A stretch of 64,000 nt of DNA from Gemmobacter aquatilis (GCF_900110025.1 NZ_FOCE01000002.1:186001-250000), one strand, 5' to 3'; counted from the first letter of the stretch, positions 37,469 to 46,286 are shown. Notes: a model not told the origin generated them from the letters alone. Numbers and translations are program-made.

Positions 37469-38313
37469 GCGGCGTCCTGCGCGGTGCCCAATGTCGTGCC
37501 GTAGGTCAGCCCCTTTTCCTTCAGCCAGCGCCGATAGGCGATGGAGGAGGCGTCGGCCCGTGTCGGAATCTCGGCCCGGGGTTCCAGCGGCAGCAAGACG
37601 GGGCGCTGGTTTTCAAGGATGATGCGATCCTGCAGGAAGATCACCTGCTGGAAGCCGATCAGATCGGCGCTGCGCGCGGCATCGTCGATCAGAAACATCA
37701 CCGGATGCGCCCGGCACCGTCCGGGGTCGAGCGGTTGCACAAACAGGCAGATCACATCCCAGCGATCCGCCGCCATCGGGCAGGTTTTATACAGCAGCAC
37801 GGTAAAGGGCGTGGTGATGCGATAGATGTAATCGGTCTTGATCGCACCGCCCGCCGACAGCGCCGCTTTCGGCTGCACAAAGGTGCAGTTGGTGGCCCAG
37901 ACCTCATCCACATCGCGGCGGATTTCGCAATCGTAGTGTTCGACCTCGGTATGGGGTTCGGAACCCAGAATATCGGTATGCACAAAGGGAAAATGCGCCA
38001 TGTCGAGAAAGTTTTCCACAATCCGCAAGCCAGAGGCTTTCACCGCAATGGCGCCGCAGGGCACATAGCGGCGGTCGGGTTCGTCCGCCTCGGGGATCGG
38101 CGGCACCTCGGGCGGGGCCTCGCCCAGCGTGACCCACAGATAGCCATAGCGTTGCCGCGTGGGCAGCGCGCGCCCCTCGGCCATCACGGCGATGCCTTCG
38201 CCCCGCGTCACCGTCAGATCCACCCCCAGCAGGCGGTTGCGGCTTTCGCCCATGGGAATATCGGCCAGATTGTCGATGCAATACCACTGATCAAGAGCGG
38301 CTTTTTCGGCCAT
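37465..38313 (-). CDS. Rieske-oxygenase catalytic subunit lacking the [2Fe-2S] domain, paralogue A
   Basis: 282 residues. The C-terminal catalytic domain of a VanA/NdmA-type Rieske non-heme iron oxygenase is intact: ENFLDMAHFPFVH gives the bridging Asp104 and iron ligands His107 and His112, and the family end EIPTRADASSIAYRRWLKEKGL-type tail is present. The N-terminus keeps the outer Rieske-domain strands (DQWYCIDNLADI ... YGYLWVTLGEAP) but the cluster segment with C-x-H and C-x2-H is missing, so it cannot hold a [2Fe-2S] centre. It must receive electrons from another protein, most simply the stand-alone Rieske protein at 45010. Lies between 8-oxoguanine-deaminase-like and guaD genes. Closely related to the protein at 51316. 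Confidence 0.85.
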   Translation of the reverse strand: MAEKAALDQWYCIDNLADIPMGESRNRLLGVDLTVTRGEGIAVMAEGRALPTRQRYGYLWVTLGEAPPEVPPIPEADEPDRRYVPCGAIAVKASGLRIVENFLDMAHFPFVHTDILGSEPHTEVEHYDCEIRRDVDEVWATNCTFVQPKAALSAGGAIKTDYIYRITTPFTVLLYKTCPMAADRWDVICLFVQPLDPGRCRAHPVMFLIDDAARSADLIGFQQVIFLQDRIILENQRPVLLPLEPRAEIPTRADASSIAYRRWLKEKGLTYGTTLGTAQDAA

Positions 38314-38316
38314 CGG

Positions 38317-39723
38317 TCAGACCTCATAGATGCGGCGCACGGTGGCGCGATGATCGGCCAGGGCCTGCCCGATGTCGAGCCGGGTAAAGCCGCCCCCGTC
38401 CACCACCTGCACGCCGTTGATGAAGGAATGGTTCACCTTGAACGGGCCGCACATCACGAGGGCGGCCAGCGGGTCACGTTCGGTGCCCGCAAAGCCCAAC
38501 TGGTTCAGGTTCACCGCGATAATGTCTGCAGATTTGCCCGGCGCGATCTGGCCGATGTCCTCTCGCCCCAGCAGCTTTGCGCCGCCGCGTGTGGCCATCC
38601 ACAGCGCCTCGCGCGCCGACAAGGCGCCGGGCGTGCCGCCAAAACCGCCCCGCCCGCCGGGCTTGGCCGAAAGGTAACGGTCAGGCGCCACGCGTTGCAG
38701 AAACTGCGCCATGCGCACCTCTTGAAACATGTCCGACGTGTCGTTCGAGGCGGAACCGTCCACCCCCAGCCCCACCGTCACCCCCGCATCCAGCATTTCG
38801 CGCGCCCGCATGATGCCAAGACCGCAGCGCATATGCGCCGAGGGGCAGAAGGTTGCCCCCGTGCCGGTTTCGGCGAACAGCCGGATCTCACTGTCATCCA
38901 GAAAGATCGCATGGGCAAACCACACATCCGGCCCCAGCCAGCCCACGCTTTCGGCGAATCCGACCGAGCGCATCCCGTAGATCTGCTGGCAATAGGTTTC
39001 CTCATCCAGCACCTCCGCGATATGCGAATGCAGGCGCACGCCGTGGTGGCGCCGCGCCAGTGCGGCGGCATCTTTCATCAGTTGCGGGGTCACCGAAAAC
39101 GGCGAACAGGGCGCCAGCACGATGCGCGTCATCGCATGGTCGGCCATATCGTGATACCGCCCGATCAGCCGTTCGGCATCGGCCAGAATGGCGTCTTCCT
39201 CCTCCACACAGCTATCGGGCGGCAGCCCCCCTTTGCTTTCGCCGCGCGACATGGCGCCCCGCGCGGCGTGAAAGCGCAGGCCCATCTCGGCCGCGACCTC
39301 GATGGTGGTATCCAGCGTGCAATTGTTGGGCAGGATATACAGGTGATCGGAGGATGTGGTGCAGCCGGTGGCGATCAGTTCTGCCATCGCCATCTGCGCC
39401 GAAACCCGGATCGCCGCATCATCCAGCCGCGCCCAGATCGGGTAAAGCGTCTTCAACCAGACGAACAGCGGGTCATCCTGCACCATGACGCGGGTCAGGT
39501 TCTGATACATGTGATGGTGGGTGTTCACCATTCCGGGCATCACCACATGGTCGGTCAGATCCACAACCCGGTCGCCCTGCCCGGCCAGATCGCAGGCCTT
39601 GCCCACGGCAATGATGCGGTTGCCGTCAATCAGCACCGCGGCATCGGTCAATTCGCGCCCCGCCGGGCCGCCTGCATCGTCAAAAGTGGCCAGATGGGCG
39701 ATATTTGTCAGCAGGGTTTTCAT
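38317..39723 (-). CDS. 8-oxoguanine-deaminase-like amidohydrolase
   Basis: 468 residues. Zinc aminohydrolase: MPGMVNTHHHMYQNLTR carries H-x-H and matches the marker of the Pseudomonas PA0142 8-oxoguanine deaminase group; further metal/active positions RLHSHIAE, WFAHAIFL and GLGVDGSASND. Likely product: urate from 8-oxoguanine, but related enzymes act on other guanine- or isocytosine-like rings. The start overlaps the permease stop (ATGA). Open frame upstream of 39723 belongs to the permease in another frame. Confidence 0.82.
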   Translation of the reverse strand: MKTLLTNIAHLATFDDAGGPAGRELTDAAVLIDGNRIIAVGKACDLAGQGDRVVDLTDHVVMPGMVNTHHHMYQNLTRVMVQDDPLFVWLKTLYPIWARLDDAAIRVSAQMAMAELIATGCTTSSDHLYILPNNCTLDTTIEVAAEMGLRFHAARGAMSRGESKGGLPPDSCVEEEDAILADAERLIGRYHDMADHAMTRIVLAPCSPFSVTPQLMKDAAALARRHHGVRLHSHIAEVLDEETYCQQIYGMRSVGFAESVGWLGPDVWFAHAIFLDDSEIRLFAETGTGATFCPSAHMRCGLGIMRAREMLDAGVTVGLGVDGSASNDTSDMFQEVRMAQFLQRVAPDRYLSAKPGGRGGFGGTPGALSAREALWMATRGGAKLLGREDIGQIAPGKSADIIAVNLNQLGFAGTERDPLAALVMCGPFKVNHSFINGVQVVDGGGFTRLDIGQALADHRATVRRIYEV

Positions 39724-40655
39724 CGCATATCCCGGAAGAACGGCACCGACAGCGCGGCAGGCGCGGCCATCAGGCGGCGCATCCGCTGCACCGCCACCAC
39801 CGGCACGATGATCAGCGTGATGGTGCCAAGGTAAGGCAGCATCGACAGGATCGAGGCGGCGATGGGCCAGTTGCGCGCCTGCCCCACGAAGCCAAGCGCG
39901 GTGATGAAGCCGAACAGCAGCGCCGCCCCCGCCGCGTTGATCGGGCGGAAGCCTGCAAAGATCACCAGCGCCACCGCGATCCAGCCGCGCCCGGCCACCA
40001 CCCCTTCGGACCACGAGGGCACGAAGGCCAGCGTCAGATAGGCCCCCGACCCCGCCGCCATCGCCGCCCCGATCGCGGTATACCAGAAGCGGAACGCCAT
40101 CACATTGATCCCCGCCGCATCCGCCGCTGCCGGGTTTTCGCCCACTGCCCGCATGTTCAGCCCGTGACGGGTGCGGAACATCAGCCCGTGCAGGATCACC
40201 GGCAGGATGAAGAAGATCAGGTAGACCAGCACGTTATGGCTGAACAGCGCCCTGCCCAGAAACGGCAGGTCCGACAGGACCGGAATGTGGATCGGCCGGA
40301 AGGTCGCGGGGGCCGGCATCCCCGAATAGGCCTTGCCGATGGTCGCGGCCAGCCCGGTGCCGATCAGCGTCAGCGCCAGCCCGCACAGCACCTGATTGGC
40401 CCGCACCACCACGGTGGCCAGCGCGAAGGCCATGCCCACCACCAGCCCCACCGCCAGCGCCGCCGCAAATCCCAGCGCGGGGATCGGCACCGCCAGCACC
40501 GTGGCAATCGCCGTCACCGCCCCCAGCGCCATCAACCCCTCGACGCCCAGATTGACCACGCCCACCCGTTCGGCCAGCACCTCGCCCAGGGCCGCCAGCG
40601 CCAATACGCCCCCCGCCAGAAACGCCGTCTGGATCAGCCCCGCCAGAACATCCAT
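39720..40655 (-). CDS. Nucleoside/purine ABC permease 2 (YufQ/NupQ-like)
   Basis: 311 residues, about nine hydrophobic helices, BPD_transp_2 fold. Contains the GEN-x-x-A-A-D-A-A-G-I-N cytoplasmic loop (residues about 172-184) that contacts the ATPase. It pairs with the permease encoded 3 bases upstream. BMP-linked importers of this type carry nucleosides or purine bases into the cell. Confidence 0.87.
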   Translation of the reverse strand: MDVLAGLIQTAFLAGGVLALAALGEVLAERVGVVNLGVEGLMALGAVTAIATVLAVPIPALGFAAALAVGLVVGMAFALATVVVRANQVLCGLALTLIGTGLAATIGKAYSGMPAPATFRPIHIPVLSDLPFLGRALFSHNVLVYLIFFILPVILHGLMFRTRHGLNMRAVGENPAAADAAGINVMAFRFWYTAIGAAMAAGSGAYLTLAFVPSWSEGVVAGRGWIAVALVIFAGFRPINAAGAALLFGFITALGFVGQARNWPIAASILSMLPYLGTITLIIVPVVAVQRMRRLMAAPAALSVPFFRDMR

Positions 40656-40658
40656 CGC

Positions 40659-41708
40659 CTAGCCCTTTTCCTGTCTGCGGATCACCCGGTAATGCGCCAG
40701 CTCGTCACCAATGGCGGAAAACAGCAGGATCAGCCCGGTCACCGCCAACACCGTGTTGGTGGTCAGCCCCTGCGTCTGCAGAATGATCCCGCCGTTCAGG
40801 ATCACCGCCATCAGCAGCGCCGAAGCCAGCACGCCCAGGGGCGCCGCCCGCGCCAGCACGGCCACCATGATGCCCAGATACCCGTAATTGTTGGAAATCC
40901 CGCCCTGCAAGCGGCCCACGGTGCCCGCGACCTCCATCATGCCGCCTAGGCCCGCCAGCGCGCCCGACAGCAGCATGACGCCGATCAGATGCCGGGTGAC
41001 CGGGATGCCCGCATAACGCGCCGCGCCGGGGTTCGACCCCGAAATCCGCACCTCGTACCCCCAGCGGCTGAAGGCAAACACCACAGCCAGCAAAAGCGCC
41101 AGCGCCACCGCGACGGGAAAGCCCCAATGCACGATGCCCCAGAATTCGGGCACCGCCACCGGCAGCCGCGCCGTGGTGGCCAGCGCATGGCCCGACGGGT
41201 CCAGCCACGGCCCGGTCGCCACGAAATAGACCAGCAGCAAGGCCACGAAGTTCAGCAGCAAGGTGGTGATCAGCTCGCTGACATCGGCATAGGCCCGGGC
41301 CAGTGTCGGCACCAGAATCCACAACGCGCCACCCATGGCCCCCGCCACCATCATCAGCGGCAGCAGCAGCCAGACCGGGCCGGGCACGAACAGCGCCACC
41401 CCGGCAGCGCAAAAGGCGCCGATGTTGAACTGGCCCTCTGCGCCGATGTTCCACGCCCCGATGCGCAGCCCCACCGCCACCGCCAGCCCGGTATAGATCA
41501 GCGGCGTCAGCAGCAGGCCCAGATCCTCCAATCCGAAGCGCGACCCGAAGGTGGATCGCAGCACCTGCGCCGCAAGGTCCAGCGGTGCAAAGCCCGCCGC
41601 CGCCAGCACCGCCGCCGCCGTCAGCAGCGCCAGCACCAGCGCGGCCACCCGCGCGCCAAAGGCCATACCGGGCCGGGCCGAGGGCAGCCGTTGCAGATGC
41701 AGGTTCAT
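40659..41708 (-). CDS. Nucleoside/purine ABC permease 1 (YufP/NupP-like)
   Basis: 349 residues, about ten hydrophobic segments, BPD_transp_2 fold with the coupling loop ISGSNPGAARYAGI. The NIGAEGQFNIGA motif is typical of permeases that work with BMP-family binding proteins. Overlaps the ATPase stop by ATGA. Forms the membrane channel with the following permease. Confidence 0.88.
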   Translation of the reverse strand: MNLHLQRLPSARPGMAFGARVAALVLALLTAAAVLAAAGFAPLDLAAQVLRSTFGSRFGLEDLGLLLTPLIYTGLAVAVGLRIGAWNIGAEGQFNIGAFCAAGVALFVPGPVWLLLPLMMVAGAMGGALWILVPTLARAYADVSELITTLLLNFVALLLVYFVATGPWLDPSGHALATTARLPVAVPEFWGIVHWGFPVAVALALLLAVVFAFSRWGYEVRISGSNPGAARYAGIPVTRHLIGVMLLSGALAGLGGMMEVAGTVGRLQGGISNNYGYLGIMVAVLARAAPLGVLASALLMAVILNGGIILQTQGLTTNTVLAVTGLILLFSAIGDELAHYRVIRRQEKG

Positions 41709-43294
41709 GCCGCCGCCCCGTTCTGACTATCGCCGTTCTGGCTGTTCCGGCTCTGGCCGCCCATCATCAACCCGATCTCGTCCAGATCGGCCTCGGCCCC
41801 TTCCACCACGCCCATGATGCGGCCATGGAACAGCACGGCGATCCGGTCTGACAGGTTCAGCAATTCCTCAAGCTCCTCCGACACCAGCACCACCGCCACG
41901 CCCTGATCGCGCAATTCGGTGAAATAGCGCATCATCGTGTTGATCGCGCCAACATCGAGCCCGCGCGACGGATAGGCCGCCACCAGCACCTTGCGGGCGA
42001 TGCGCATCTCGCGCCGCGCCACCAGCCGCTGCTGATTGCCGCCCGACAGGTTGCGCACCGGCATGGCGAAATCGGGCACCGCCACCTCGGCCACGCCCGC
42101 GATCTGCTGAGCCAGCGCTAGGGCGGCGCGCGGCAGGAACCACGGCCCGCGCGACACCGGCGGCGCGCGATATTCGCGCAGCACCGCGTTGTCGGTGATC
42201 GACAAGGCCGGCGCCACGCCCGAGGCCAGACGATCCTCCGGGATATGCCCGACGCCGACCGCAGCCACCTTGCCCGGCCCGGCGGTGGAAAGATCCACCC
42301 CCTCCAGCAGCACCCGGCCTTCGGTCGGGCGCGCAAGGCCGGTCATCACCTGGCACAGCTCGCGCTGGCCATTGCCCGCCACCCCCGCCACGCCCAGAAT
42401 CTCGCCCGCCCGCACCTCAAGCGTGATGCCGGTCAACAGCCCCTTCAGCCCCACGCCTTCCAGCCGCAGCACTGGCGCGCCCGGCCCGGCCACGCCATCG
42501 GGGCGCCCGCGCAGATCGCTCAGCACAATATCGCGGCCCACCATCAACTGCGCCAGCGACCGTTCGGTGCAATCTTCGGCCCATTCGGTGGCGACCTTGC
42601 GCCCCTGCCGCAGAATGGTGATGCGGCCCGCGATCTCCAGCACCTCGTCCAGCTTGTGGCTGATGAAGATCACCGCATTGCCCTGCGCCACAAAACCGCG
42701 CAGCGCCACGAACAGCTCCTGCGCCTCGGCCGGGGTCAGCACGGCGGTCGGTTCATCAAGGATCAGCACGCGAGCCTGCCGCGACAGCACGCGCAGGATT
42801 TCCACCCGCTGCTGCTCGCCGGTGGACAGATCGGCGACCACCGCGCCGGGCTTCACCGCAAGGTTCAGCGTCGCGGCCAGCGCTGCCGTGCGCGCCTCCA
42901 GATCCGCCGCGGAAATCCGGGCCGGGGTGTCGCCCCAGCCCAGATGCACGTTTTCGGCGACGGTGAAGGCCTGCACCAGCTTGAAATGCTGGTGCACCAT
43001 GCCGATACCCGCCGCGATGGCATCCTGTGGCGCGGCAAAGCTTTGCGCATAGCCGCCCACCAGAATCTCGCCCGAATCCGGCTGGTAGATGCCGGTCAGC
43101 ACATTCATCAGCGTCGACTTTCCGGCGCCATTCTCGCCCAGCAGGGCGTGGATTTCGCCGGGGAGCACCTCGAAATCCACATCCGCATTGGCGATGACCC
43201 CGGGGAAGATCTTGCCGATCCCGCGCAGCGCCACCAAGGGCGGCGTGCCCGGCTCCAGCCCCAGCCGCTGGCGGATATCGGCCTCGTCGCGCAT
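41705..43294 (-). CDS. Nucleoside/purine ABC ATP-binding protein, two ABC domains (YufO/NupO-like)
   Basis: About 529 residues with two ATP-binding cassettes. First: GENGAGKST, signature DLSTGEQQRVEIL, Walker B LILDEPTAVL. Second: degenerate Walker A GVAGNGQREL, signature NLSGGNQQRLVARRE. This pattern is normal for importers of the RbsA/YufO group. I prefer the ATG at 43294, four bases after the upstream gene; an ATG at 43345 would overlap that gene by 47 bases. Confidence 0.87.
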   Translation of the reverse strand: MRDEADIRQRLGLEPGTPPLVALRGIGKIFPGVIANADVDFEVLPGEIHALLGENGAGKSTLMNVLTGIYQPDSGEILVGGYAQSFAAPQDAIAAGIGMVHQHFKLVQAFTVAENVHLGWGDTPARISAADLEARTAALAATLNLAVKPGAVVADLSTGEQQRVEILRVLSRQARVLILDEPTAVLTPAEAQELFVALRGFVAQGNAVIFISHKLDEVLEIAGRITILRQGRKVATEWAEDCTERSLAQLMVGRDIVLSDLRGRPDGVAGPGAPVLRLEGVGLKGLLTGITLEVRAGEILGVAGVAGNGQRELCQVMTGLARPTEGRVLLEGVDLSTAGPGKVAAVGVGHIPEDRLASGVAPALSITDNAVLREYRAPPVSRGPWFLPRAALALAQQIAGVAEVAVPDFAMPVRNLSGGNQQRLVARREMRIARKVLVAAYPSRGLDVGAINTMMRYFTELRDQGVAVVLVSEELEELLNLSDRIAVLFHGRIMGVVEGAEADLDEIGLMMGGQSRNSQNGDSQNGAAA

Positions 43295-43298
43295 CGGC

Positions 43299-44420
43299 TC
43301 AGGCGTCCAGACCGGAAACCCCTTCGATGGACCAGTTCCATTCATAAAGCTCGCGCTCGGTCATGGTCTGGCCCGCGGCGACCTTGATCGCGCCATTGCT
43401 GTCCTTGATCTCGCCGGTGAACGGGCTCCAGCCGCTCAGAATCTTTTCGCGGGCGGCATCGGCCTGCGCTGCCACCTCGGGCGGCACGCTTTCGCCCCAG
43501 GCGTCACGATCCACGCCCTTGGCCATCGGCAGGATGTCTTCGCTCGGCGTCCATTCGCCTGCCAGACGGCGGCGCACCTGTTCCACATACCACGGCCCGA
43601 AATCCACCATGATCGAGCTGATATAGGCGCTGGGGCCATAGCGGCGGATGTCGGTGTTCCACATCACCGCTTTCGCGCCGCGCTGTTCGGCCACCTGCAG
43701 ATAGGCGGCCTCGTCCATAATGCCGAACAGCACATCGCAGCCATTGTCCAGCAGCGCCGTGCCTGCCTGCGCCGCCGCCTGCGGATCGAACCAGCTGTTG
43801 ATCACGATCGCCTGCACCGTCGCCGCCGGGTTCACCGAACGCGCCCCCATCAGGAAGGCATTGGTGCCGGAATAGACCGAGGGCACCGGGAAAGATGCCA
43901 CATAGCCCAGCTTGCCGGTTTTCGACATCAGCCCCGCCGCAACGCCGGTCACATAGGACGGATACCAGTGCTGCACATAATAGGTGCCCAGATTCTCCAT
44001 CGCCAGACGGCCATCGCATTCATAAAAGGCCACCTCGGGCGCGCGCTTGGCCACATCATACAGGAAGTCACCGTAGTTGGAGTTGGCAAAGACCATGTTG
44101 GCGCCATCCGCCACGAACTGACGGTAGATGCGGCTGGCATCAGCCGAATAGGGCACGCTTTCCACGAAGCTGGTCTTCAGCTTGGGGAAGGCCTTTTCCA
44201 CCGCCAGACGGCCCTGATCATGCGCCCAGGTCCAACCCTCGTCGGCGGTCGGGCCGACATAGCCCCAGGCGATCATCGCCGCCTCCTCGGCCACGGGCGG
44301 CAGCGGCGCTGCGGCAAAGGCCGGGCGGATCAGCCCGGTTTTCGGCAGCATCAGGCCAAGGCCCGCCGCCGCCCCCATGTTCAGAAAGCCACGCCGGGAA
44401 AGCTCGCGGATCAGTGTCAT
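43299..44420 (-). CDS. BMP-family ABC substrate-binding protein (nucleoside/purine), Tat-exported
   Basis: 373 residues. The N-terminus has a twin-arginine signal, SRRGFLNMGAAAG, with cleavage near AFA/AAP and no lipobox; so it is likely exported folded and free in the periplasm. The rest is a BMP (PnrA/Med) fold, with WGYVGPTADEGWTWAHDQGR near its start. The ATG at 44420 has GAGG upstream. First gene of the leftward operon; its promoter region holds the LysR-type palindrome. Confidence 0.88.
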   Translation of the reverse strand: MTLIRELSRRGFLNMGAAAGLGLMLPKTGLIRPAFAAAPLPPVAEEAAMIAWGYVGPTADEGWTWAHDQGRLAVEKAFPKLKTSFVESVPYSADASRIYRQFVADGANMVFANSNYGDFLYDVAKRAPEVAFYECDGRLAMENLGTYYVQHWYPSYVTGVAAGLMSKTGKLGYVASFPVPSVYSGTNAFLMGARSVNPAATVQAIVINSWFDPQAAAQAGTALLDNGCDVLFGIMDEAAYLQVAEQRGAKAVMWNTDIRRYGPSAYISSIMVDFGPWYVEQVRRRLAGEWTPSEDILPMAKGVDRDAWGESVPPEVAAQADAAREKILSGWSPFTGEIKDSNGAIKVAAGQTMTERELYEWNWSIEGVSGLDA

Positions 44421-44743
44421 CGGGAATACCTCGCTGTCATCGGGCCTCTTTTGGCGGGCCCATCGGTGGGGATCTGCCGCGCGGCTCTGTCGGGCGCTTT
44501 GCAGGTGCAGCAACCAGCGTTCCAAATGCCGTGCGTTCTGAATAGGCGGTATTATTCGACCTAGATGTTGCGTTTTACGCAACACTTGACGCGGGGCCGC
44601 CGCTGCGCGCTTACTGGATTCCGCTGCGGGTGCAGCATTGCCGGAGTGTGCGGCAACTGCCCACGCAGCAAGGATTTTCCGGGGAAGACTCGGCGCAGCA
44701 CAGCGTAGATTTTCCCGCTCAGGTAGAAGGCGGCGCAGAACGG
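44421..44743. promoter_or_regulatory. Divergent promoter region of the split-Rieske regulon
   Basis: 323 bases between the leftward importer operon and the rightward small-protein/Rieske operon. I see no further gene with confidence. The central part (44540-44620) is AT-richer than its surroundings and contains the palindrome at 44566-44584. A TTGACG at 44586 just right of it could be a rightward -35 element. Leftward, TAAT-like sequences follow the palindrome. Confidence 0.6.
44566..44584. promoter_or_regulatory. LysR-type operator, perfect 7-bp palindrome
   Basis: TGTTGCG-N5-CGCAACA; the inner part TGC-N7-GCA gives the classic T-N11-A LysR box. It abuts the putative rightward -35 and overlaps the leftward promoter area. 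A second copy with one mismatch lies at 47215-47233. The regulator encoded at 46286 is the obvious candidate. Confidence 0.75.
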
Positions 44744-45013
44744 ATGGATGAAACGGTGATCCTTGGCTTTACCGGGCGGATCGGGATGGCAAGTTTCGAG
44801 GAATTCGCCCGCCACCGCGCCGCCCGTCTTGCGCTGGGGCTTACGGTGCTTGGCCTTGCCGCCCACGCCGCGCGCTTTGCCGTCAGCGGCCCGCCCGACC
44901 TGATCGACGCTTTTGAAATGGCGCTCAGCCTCGGCCCCAGCGATTGCCTGGTGCTGGAGGTGACGCGCGCGACCAACGGGCCAGACGCCCGGCAGACAGG
45001 GATTGCAGGATGA
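44744..45013 (+). CDS. Small acylphosphatase-fold-like protein, catalytic Arg replaced
   Basis: 89 residues from the ATG at 44744 (a GTG at 44630 is an alternative). The order beta strand (ETVILGFTGRI), loop, helix (EEFARHRAARLALGL), strands, then VSGPPDLIDAFEMALSLGP helix and final strand follows acylphosphatases in length and pattern. The active-site loop Q-G-V-G-F-R is replaced by GMASFE, so the catalytic Arg is Glu and hydrolysis is unlikely. The link to acylphosphatase is my inference and needs a profile search. First gene of the operon with the Rieske and GST-like proteins (ATGA overlap with the Rieske gene), so perhaps an accessory or assembly protein. Confidence 0.5.
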   Translation: MDETVILGFTGRIGMASFEEFARHRAARLALGLTVLGLAAHAARFAVSGPPDLIDAFEMALSLGPSDCLVLEVTRATNGPDARQTGIAG

Positions 45014-45657
45014 CGGAAGACGCATGGGTTCCGCTGGCACTGTCCAGCATGATCGAGGTGGGCACGTCGGCGGGCGCCGTGGTGCAGGGGCAGGAAATCG
45101 TGGTCTGGCGCGACAGTTCGGGCGTGGCGCACACCTGGGAAGACCGTTGCCCGCATCGCGGCATGAAGATGAGCTTCGGCTTCGTGCGCGGCGATCACAT
45201 CGCCTGCCTCTATCACGGCTGGGAATATGATCAGGCCGGGCAATGCCGCTACATCCCGGCCCATCCGCAACTGGAAGTGCCGAAAACCATCTGCGTGAAA
45301 ACCTGGGCCGTGGCCGAGGCGGCGGGAATGATCTGGGTCGCCCTGGGCGCGGTGCCACCCCCCCCGGCAGAGGCCGAGGTGACGGCGCTGCGCAGCCTCT
45401 ATCTGGATGCGCCGCTGGCTGCGGTGCTGGCCGCCCTGCCCGAAGGATTTGGCGGCACGCTTGCCGGGCAGGTGCCGCTGGTCACGCTGGACACCGATCT
45501 TGGCACCCTGCGCATCGGCGTGCAGCCCATCGACGCCCGCCGCACCGCGCTGCACCTGACCGTTGCGGGGCCCGCAACACCCGACACGCTGCTGGCGCTG
45601 GCCACCCGCAGCGATGCCTTCCGCCTGAGCCTTGAGACTGCCGGAGCCGCAGCATGA
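45010..45657 (+). CDS. Stand-alone Rieske [2Fe-2S] protein with unknown C-terminal extension
   Basis: 215 residues. The Rieske domain (about 5-118) has C47-P-H49 and C66-L-Y-H69 with 16 residues between, the Rieske-oxygenase form: DRCPHRGMKMSFG ... CLYHGWEYDQAGQC. No catalytic iron motif and no reductase domain follow; residues about 119-215 are unlike either. It resembles the Rieske part of NdmA/NdmD-type proteins. It probably carries electrons to the cluster-less catalytic subunits at 37465 and 51316. Starts inside the stop of the preceding gene (ATGA) and overlaps the GST-like gene the same way. Confidence 0.87.
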   Translation: MTEDAWVPLALSSMIEVGTSAGAVVQGQEIVVWRDSSGVAHTWEDRCPHRGMKMSFGFVRGDHIACLYHGWEYDQAGQCRYIPAHPQLEVPKTICVKTWAVAEAAGMIWVALGAVPPPPAEAEVTALRSLYLDAPLAAVLAALPEGFGGTLAGQVPLVTLDTDLGTLRIGVQPIDARRTALHLTVAGPATPDTLLALATRSDAFRLSLETAGAAA

Positions 45658-46286
45658 CCGCGCCGATCCTGTATAACTACGACCTCGACGAAAACTGCTA
45701 CCGCGTGCGGCTGGTGGCCTCGTGCCTTGGGGTGGCGCTGACGCTGCACGGGATCGACATGTATCCCGGGCGCGAACATCTGGGCGCAGCGATGCGCGCG
45801 CTGAACCCGGCAGGCCGCCTGCCGGTGCTGCAAGACGGCGATCTGCTGCTGACCCAGACCGAAGCGATCCTGATGCATCTGGCCGAAGCCCACGCCCCCA
45901 CCACCCCGCTTTTGCCGCAGGATGCCGCAACCCGCGCGCGGATGATGGATTGGCTGGCCTTCTGCGCCCGCGATCTGGGCGTGGCGGCACAGGCCCGCAC
46001 CTGCGCCATGCTGGATGCGCCGGGCGATGCGCAGGCGCTGCGTGCAAGCGCCCGCGCCTGCCTGCGGTTGATGGAGGATCACATGGTCAAACAGGGCATC
46101 CGGGGCTGCGGCTTCTTTGCCGGGCCAGCCGCCACGCTGGCCGATCTGGCACTGTTCCCCGCCTTTGCCCTGTCGCGCGATTTCAACGTGGATCATGACG
46201 AATTCCCCGCCCTGCGGCTTTGGGCGCGGCGGGTGCGGCGGCTGCCGGGCTTCATCACCATGCCCGGCATCCCGGATTACCACTGA
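45654..46286 (+). CDS. Glutathione-S-transferase-like protein (possible NdmE-type complex partner)
   Basis: 210 residues: N-terminal thioredoxin-like domain (ILYNYDLDENCYRVRL to about 80; conserved cis-Pro in GRLPVL and TEAILMHLAE for the gamma-glutamyl site) and C-terminal helical GST domain (about 90-205). Glutathione-dependent chemistry such as a maleylacetoacetate isomerase is possible. In the caffeine pathway the GST homologue NdmE holds the Rieske-less NdmC and NdmD together, and the position here, directly after the Rieske gene, suggests the same structural role. That role is inference. Confidence 0.8.
   Translation: MTAPILYNYDLDENCYRVRLVASCLGVALTLHGIDMYPGREHLGAAMRALNPAGRLPVLQDGDLLLTQTEAILMHLAEAHAPTTPLLPQDAATRARMMDWLAFCARDLGVAAQARTCAMLDAPGDAQALRASARACLRLMEDHMVKQGIRGCGFFAGPAATLADLALFPAFALSRDFNVDHDEFPALRLWARRVRRLPGFITMPGIPDYH

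Noticed and set aside
44561-45358. Minus-strand frame opposite the acylphosphatase-like and Rieske genes
   Set aside because: Arg/Pro-rich translation, no ribosome site, and the plus strand shows cluster motifs and ATGA-coupled starts.
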